NCBI GenBank assembly: GCA_937915755.1
Contig: CALGGR010000183.1
Span: 1-12,881 of the forward strand
DNA length: 12,881 bases
Source of the DNA: an uncultured Fretibacterium sp.
GTDB taxonomy: Bacteria > Synergistota > Synergistia > Synergistales > Aminobacteriaceae
Direction: 5' to 3'
Shown here: one piece after another, positions 8,996-12,881 of the stretch
Position numbering within the stretch: the first letter of the stretch is position 1
Layout: the number at the start of each line of letters is the position of its first letter
Program-made: the position numbers and the translations under genes
The notes under the pieces: model-generated
Told to the model about the DNA's origin: nothing
Database searches by the model: none
Seen by the model: only the letters and a program-made list of their open reading frames with translations

Positions 8996-9232
8996 GTGGC
9001 ACTAAAAGAAGAACTGATAAAACGTCGCTTGGCCCTAGGGATGTCGCAAACTAAATTTGCGCAGGCTTTGGATCTCAGTCCTTCCACCATATCTTTATGG
9101 GAAAAAGGCAAAATCAAGCCCGGTGTTGACAGCATTATAGCGTTGGCAAAGTTTTTTGGCATAACCGAGCAAGAATTATTGCATCCCAAAGATGAAACAC
9201 AAGAAAAAGAGGACAGCAAAAATGTCCTTTAG
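8996..9232 (+). CDS. Small Cro/CI (Xre) family HTH transcriptional regulator
   Basis: 78 residues with a GTG start, preceded by a modest purine-rich ribosome site (AAAGGCGGA, 8979-8987). One HTH_3 domain fills residues about 5-62: GMSQTKFAQALDLS is helix 2 and the turn, and PSTISLWEKGKIKPG carries the recognition helix. A short charged tail follows (DETQEKEDSK). There is no oligomerisation or peptidase domain, so this is a minimal repressor or activator. It sits between the transfer operon and the primase gene, next to several inverted repeats, so it is placed to control either unit. An 8-base palindrome (CCCTAGGG, 9033-9040) inside its own coding sequence shares its core with the inverted repeat at 9242-9266. 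Regulation through these sites is inferred from position only. Confidence 0.85.
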   Translation: MALKEELIKRRLALGMSQTKFAQALDLSPSTISLWEKGKIKPGVDSIIALAKFFGITEQELLHPKDETQEKEDSKNVL

Positions 9233-9383
9233 AAATGAGTACGCCCTAGTCAGATACACTAGGGCGGGGCGCAATATAAACGTTGACAATTGCTCTACTT
9301 TTGTCTTGAACACTTCCTTAGAGATAGGAAGCGCATTTGTATATTCATATTGCGTTAAATATCTCTTAACGGGAATATTTTAA
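9222..9383 (+). CDS. Doubtful 53-residue open reading frame overlapping the regulator's end
   Basis: ATG at 9222 follows GAGGA (9209-9213) by eight bases and overlaps the end of the regulator gene by 11 bases, an arrangement typical of coupled genes. The product would be MSFRNEYALVRYTRAG followed by a moderately hydrophobic C-terminal half (FVYSYCVKYLLTGIF). I recognise no family. The frame runs through the inverted repeats of the leader, which argues that the DNA or RNA structure is what matters here. Included only because the start signals are reasonable. Confidence 0.15.
   Translation: MSFRNEYALVRYTRAGRNINVDNCSTFVLNTSLEIGSAFVYSYCVKYLLTGIF
9242..9266. repeat. Perfect 9-base inverted repeat with 7-base loop
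   Basis: CGCCCTAGT, seven bases, then ACTAGGGCG. It begins nine bases after the regulator's stop codon. No T-run follows it, so it is not a standard intrinsic terminator. It could be a repressor operator or the apical hairpin of a structured leader. The core GCCCTAG recurs inside the regulator gene at 9032-9038. Confidence 0.7.
9353..9371. repeat. 6-base inverted repeat CGTTAA/TTAACG
   Basis: CGTTAA (9353-9358) and TTAACG (9366-9371) are perfect complements separated by seven bases, the same loop length as the stronger repeat at 9242-9266. An AT-rich stretch (GGGAATATTTTAAC) follows. It may be a weak hairpin or a second operator-like site. Confidence 0.4.
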
Positions 9384-9463
9384 CACAAAGACAGCTAAAG
9401 AGAGTAATTCAAGAAAGTTGCCCCCGCCCTCTGGACTAGGAGAAGAATAAAGACATTGCTGAA

Positions 9464-9481
9464 AAGGAGGCGAAAAGAGTG
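9464..9481 (+). promoter_or_regulatory. Canonical ribosome binding site for a GTG start
   Basis: AAGGAGG at 9464-9470 is a full Shine-Dalgarno sequence eight bases before GTG at 9479. This decides the non-ATG start of the primase gene and predicts efficient translation once the site is exposed. Confidence 0.85.
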
Positions 9482-12382
9482 AAAGAATTTGAATACGAAA
9501 ACGAGTATGAAGGAATGAACGATGACCAGCATCGTAATGATTCGTTTGCGTTAAATCACTCTGAGAATGCCTCCCCAACAGAAATAGAAGCCTTATTTGA
9601 TAGGAGTCTCCAGAAGATACATGAATGGCATGACATGAGCGTTGTGTATGTTTACTTTAAGGAAAAAATCTTAGGGAAAAAGGGAAAGACAGGGAAGAAA
9701 AATATCTATCAATGGATAGAAACAAACGATGTATATTATGGAATTCCAGAAACGATAAAGACGGATAGGGATTATTGGATTTCAGCGGCAGAAACGGCAA
9801 CGCAGATAACGAAGGGCGAAACGCCAATGTTGCGAGAAAAATGGGTAGTATCGGTAAGGTGTCATTTTCTGATACTGTCCTTAGAGGAAGCAAGTAGCAT
9901 GTTAGGTATTACTCTGACGTGTGAGCAGTTGAAGGAGCTTGTACTAGAGCATTGTCGCCAGCGCGGACTGCCCACGCCAATAATCTGGACAGACGGAGAA
10001 GAATTAACGGTAGTGTGGGCATTGGAAGAACCGTATTACAGAGTAAAGGAAAATTATTACTATGACCGTAAGAATGATATGTGGTGCGAAGATGAATACA
10101 CATTTAGTCTTGCTTGGGACAAGGTTCAGAACTGGTTATATGAGGACTTGAAATATTTAGGAGCGAAAGCGAATAAGAAGCACATCTTAACGATGTTGAG
10201 AGTGCCTGGAACGTTGAATACGCATAATAATGAGCCAGTTAGGATACTTAATGACGGAGAAAAAATATCTCTGTCTGAATTGAAGGAAGGTCTCCAATAC
10301 GTAAGCGAAAGGCTAGAGAGGTACGAAAGTATAGACCCCCCAGATTTATCAAAATTATTGCATGAGTATGAGGAATTTGCGAAGTTCTGCGAAGAACTCG
10401 ACAAGACGATAGCAGGAGGCGAGCCGAAGCAGAAAACGCGGAAAGAAAAAGTAAGAGCCTCAAAGGAGAAAAAGCCCAAGAGGACGAAAAAGAAAACAGC
10501 TCTGTCGGAGGAAGTAATAGCCGAAGGCCGTGAAAATCTTGATATGCTGACCAATAGGACAGAGTCTTTATCAATCCCGAAAGATAGGCAGAAAGAATAC
10601 GATGAGTTTATTGATCAGCTCAGGAAGGACATACTATTAATTCATCCTACAAGTGATAAGTATGTTTGCCTTTGCGTGAAGAAAGACGAAAAATGGCAAC
10701 AGCTATGGGTACAGGTAAAGGATTTAGAGAGAAAGCTGACGGAGTTGTGGCTAATGCCTGATTTCGCCAGCAGCGATATATACGATTCACAAGCGGAATA
10801 CCTAAGCGGAGGAAATCGAGAAGTCAACAAAGTGTACTCAGTGCGAGCGAGCTATCTCGACCTAGACGGCAAATATGCAGAAGAGCATAAATACCTTAGC
10901 CCTGAAGACTGGGTAAGGGTAATAATTGCTCATTGTGAAGCGAAGAAAATACCAGTTCCCACAATAATGGTGTTCAGCGGGAACGGGGTTCATGTGAAAT
11001 GGCTTTATAAGGAGGCAGTAACAGGAGAAAATCTCAGGAAATTTGAGAGGTTAGAGAAGAAACTGCAAAAGTTGTTTGCGGAACTCGGAGCGGACATAAA
11101 AGCGACAGATTTAGCGCGAGTGCTTCGAGTACCGGGAACGAAGAACTGCAAGCCCGAAACAGTAGACCCTGATGTGCGAGTATTGAACCTAACCACCGAG
11201 ATATATGACTTTGAGGAATTTTTAGCTCTGATAGATGACGTAATTCCCAGTGAAAGCGGTGAAATACCATCAGAGCAGGAAACAAAGTCATTTCCGATGG
11301 AAGAAGGGGAAGAAGCAGAAGAAGGAGATAAATACCCTGCGTTTTATGTTCAGAACGAAACGACCGGGACATTAGAGCGTGTAAAGAAATCTGAAATGCA
11401 TGATTATCTTGAACGACAGGATAAGACGCATGTATTAAGGTGTTCGATAGCGGAGTTTGTGGGCAATGAGCTTAAGACAGCTTATCCACGAAGCATATAT
11501 TGTAATTATGTTAAATTGTCGGCTTGTAAAGTTCCAGGAAGTACGTTTGAAGAAAAAGCGTCGGCGATCCGTGAGCAGTGCCATAACTATTGGGGAGGCG
11601 GCATTCCCGAAGCCAATGAAATCCGAGAAAGCAGCGATAGTCTGATAGTGCTGTGGAGATACGAATTAACAGATAAGCTATCAAGGCGAGTATTTTCGTG
11701 GTGGAAGAGAGTGAATGAATATTTATGTGAAATTTTTGCAGACTGGGGAGCAAAGGATGATCTCGAATATCAGGGAGTAACAGGACTGTTGCCAATAGCA
11801 GGCTTCACAGGTATGAATGGAATCTCGCGAACGAATACCAGCTATACATATTACGAATTTGCGAGGATAGTACTTCCTTTTACGCCAGAGCAGTCAAAGG
11901 AATATAAAGCGAAGAAAGCAGAAGAGAAAGCGAAGAGAGATGCAGAACGGCCATTGAAACGTAAGCGAGTATCTCAAGGGCAGAGGGTCGGAAACTTTGA
12001 CATGATGTCAGAACGTCGCTTTGGAGATATATGGCATTTAGGGAATCTCCGTAAAGATGAACGAGGCGAGGTAGCGCAGGGGCACCGAGAATTGAGTGTA
12101 TTTTGGGGAATGAATTTTGCGGTGCAGAGCGGACGAGTAACGAACGTAGCCGAATTTGATGCGTTGACGCAAAAGCTAATAGATCACAATGGTTTGCAGT
12201 TCCGCAGTGAATGCAGTGTAAGAACCTTAACGACATTAAGGGGAAAATTTGCCAGAGGCGAGGAAGTCTACAAAGCAACGACAGCAACATTGATAGAAGA
12301 TTTAGGAATAAGCCTTTCAGAACAGGAAGAGTTAGAAGTATTAAGAGAGTTCCCGAAGAAAGAGAAGAAAAAACGCCTTTAG
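9479..12382 (+). CDS. Triple-module AEP/RepB-primase-like replication protein
   Basis: 967 residues with three tandem modules of one fold. The middle module shows the archaeo-eukaryotic primase signature: metal-binding YLDLDG with D461 and D463, FSGNGVHVKW with S500 and H505, and DLARVLRVPGTKNCK (544-558) as in plasmid RepB/PrimPol primases. Module 1 keeps LRVPGTLN (240-247) but has RCHFLIL (127-133) in place of the Asp pair and IIWTDGEELTVVW (168-180) without the Ser/His. Module 3 has SIYCNYVKLSAC from residue 672, SSDSLIVLW (718-726) and LLPIAGFTGMN. A lysine-rich linker (about 316-341) separates modules 1 and 2, and an acidic one (about 600-625) separates 2 and 3. The C-terminal region (about 800-960), with GHRELSVFWGMNF, looks like a helical primase-associated domain. 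The likely role is primer synthesis or replication initiation for the element; the non-catalytic modules may bind DNA or act structurally. It ends in KKEKKKRL at an A-rich tract. Confidence 0.8.
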   Translation: MKEFEYENEYEGMNDDQHRNDSFALNHSENASPTEIEALFDRSLQKIHEWHDMSVVYVYFKEKILGKKGKTGKKNIYQWIETNDVYYGIPETIKTDRDYWISAAETATQITKGETPMLREKWVVSVRCHFLILSLEEASSMLGITLTCEQLKELVLEHCRQRGLPTPIIWTDGEELTVVWALEEPYYRVKENYYYDRKNDMWCEDEYTFSLAWDKVQNWLYEDLKYLGAKANKKHILTMLRVPGTLNTHNNEPVRILNDGEKISLSELKEGLQYVSERLERYESIDPPDLSKLLHEYEEFAKFCEELDKTIAGGEPKQKTRKEKVRASKEKKPKRTKKKTALSEEVIAEGRENLDMLTNRTESLSIPKDRQKEYDEFIDQLRKDILLIHPTSDKYVCLCVKKDEKWQQLWVQVKDLERKLTELWLMPDFASSDIYDSQAEYLSGGNREVNKVYSVRASYLDLDGKYAEEHKYLSPEDWVRVIIAHCEAKKIPVPTIMVFSGNGVHVKWLYKEAVTGENLRKFERLEKKLQKLFAELGADIKATDLARVLRVPGTKNCKPETVDPDVRVLNLTTEIYDFEEFLALIDDVIPSESGEIPSEQETKSFPMEEGEEAEEGDKYPAFYVQNETTGTLERVKKSEMHDYLERQDKTHVLRCSIAEFVGNELKTAYPRSIYCNYVKLSACKVPGSTFEEKASAIREQCHNYWGGGIPEANEIRESSDSLIVLWRYELTDKLSRRVFSWWKRVNEYLCEIFADWGAKDDLEYQGVTGLLPIAGFTGMNGISRTNTSYTYYEFARIVLPFTPEQSKEYKAKKAEEKAKRDAERPLKRKRVSQGQRVGNFDMMSERRFGDIWHLGNLRKDERGEVAQGHRELSVFWGMNFAVQSGRVTNVAEFDALTQKLIDHNGLQFRSECSVRTLTTLRGKFARGEEVYKATTATLIEDLGISLSEQEELEVLREFPKKEKKKRL

Positions 12383-12881
12383 AGTCACTGGTAGATGATT
12401 TTGTCGATAACCATGCGATCAATCATGAGGCGCAAGAAAGTTCATATCTGAGCGAAACGATCGATGAAGTTCACAATTATAATCGGGAAAATGGGGATAT
12501 GACGATTTCCCAGATTGCCAGTAACATGGTCAATGAAGTCCGTCATCCGGAAGCGGAAGAAGTACAGAGTAAACCGATGGCTGAATTCGAAGAGGAGTCG
12601 CCTGTACCTGTTGAAGATAATAAACAGGAAGAGGAGGAATATTCCAATACGGTTTCCATGGAGATCGCCAAGATTATGGATGAAATCGATGTCATTGAAA
12701 CCGAACAAGAACCTCAAAAGGTCGAAGTTGAAGAAGTAAAAGAAGTTCATGAAGAACATCCGGTTTTGGCTAAGGCATTGGAAGAAGAGGAGGAAGTGGT
12801 GGAAATCCGCAACCTCAAAGAGCTGGAGGCGGAGCCGGTTAAGGATACCGTTTCCAATACGATTCCCTTTGTTGTCGCCAC
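12382..12881 (+). CDS. Acidic reading frame open to the right edge (frameshifted extension or separate gene)
   Basis: One frame is open from within the primase gene to the end of the window. It reads ESLVDDFVDNHAINHE from 12382 and continues as a strongly acidic, low-complexity protein rich in Glu and Val (for example VEVEEVKEVHEEHPV). In this frame the last upstream stop is TGA at 12208-12210, followed by ATG at 12211, but from there to about 12380 it only shadows the primase gene. Other in-frame ATG codons, such as 12499, have no convincing ribosome site. The frame is -1 relative to the primase and meets it at a run of six A (12368-12373). Codon usage differs sharply from the rest of the window: ten of ten Ile codons are ATC or ATT and there are no AGA or CGA arginines, so the frame looks truly coding but foreign to its neighbours. 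I recognise no family. Confidence 0.45.

Larger units (their letters stand above)
9233..9478 (+). other. Structured leader upstream of the primase gene
   Basis: This 246-base gap has no convincing gene but four sets of complementary segments. They are CGCCCTAGT/ACTAGGGCG (9242-9250/9258-9266), AGGGCGGGG/CCCCGCCCT (9261-9269/9422-9430), CGCAATAT/ATATTGCG (9270-9277/9347-9354) and CGTTAA/TTAACG (9353-9358/9366-9371). The first two compete for the same bases, and so do the last two. The second and third share one uninterrupted 17-base 5' arm. A perfect TTGACA is present at 9283-9288, but no acceptable -10 sits at the right distance. The layout suits a regulatory RNA leader or a replication control region for the primase. 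This is inference from base pairing only. Confidence 0.4.

Noticed and set aside
9242..9266. Intrinsic terminator after the regulator
   Set aside because: The hairpin is strong but is followed by GGGCGCAATA rather than a T-run, so it does not fit the standard form.
9283..9288. Consensus -35 box TTGACA as a promoter for the primase
   Set aside because: No -10-like hexamer occurs 15-19 bases downstream, so I do not call a promoter from it alone.
12211..12381. Start of the right-edge gene at ATG 12211
   Set aside because: There is no ribosome site, and the 5' part only shadows the well-supported primase frame. Real coding character begins after about 12380.
12442..12759. 105-residue Phe-rich open reading frame on the - strand
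   Set aside because: It is the complement of the Glu/Lys-rich acidic frame; GAA/GAG codons read backwards give Phe/Leu/Ser, so it is a shadow.

Overview
The window looks like part of the backbone of a conjugative mobile element (integrative and conjugative element or plasmid) from a bacterium. All supported genes lie on the + strand, and that strand is purine-rich. The coupling protein is of the VirD4/TraG (IncP-like) type, and the other genes are polyvalent mobile-element proteins. Both point to a double-membraned host or one close to it, such as Synergistota, Negativicutes or Proteobacteria. I cannot name the genus. No rRNA, tRNA, CRISPR array or insertion sequence was seen.

Left block, 2-8917, is one compact transcription unit of three genes. 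The first is a very large fusion of an N6-adenine DNA methyltransferase and an SNF2/superfamily 2 helicase. Its reading frame is open at the left edge of the window, so the N terminus is missing. After 13 bases and a strong ribosome binding site comes a 420-residue zeta-toxin-like kinase fold with an altered Walker A motif. After a 4-base overlap comes a 629-residue VirD4/TraG coupling ATPase. The first two proteins share a related KfrB-like C-terminal domain. They resemble the 'polyvalent' proteins of phages and conjugative elements, which are thought to enter the recipient with the DNA and protect or establish it.

Middle block, 8918-9478, holds a small Cro/CI-type regulator (GTG start, probable extended -10 promoter). 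It is followed by a 246-base leader with several overlapping inverted repeats and little convincing coding sequence. The leader could be a structured RNA or a replication control region.

Right block, 9479-12382, encodes a 967-residue protein that reads as three tandem copies of an archaeo-eukaryotic primase (AEP)/RepB-primase-like module. Only the middle copy keeps the catalytic signature; the flanking copies have lost it but keep the spacing of the motifs. This is the most unusual item in the window and is probably the element's replication primase or initiator.

From about 12370 to the right edge the codon usage changes abruptly. An acidic reading frame, in the -1 frame relative to the primase, runs off the window. 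It may be a frameshifted C-terminal extension, a separate gene, or the far side of an element boundary or assembly junction.
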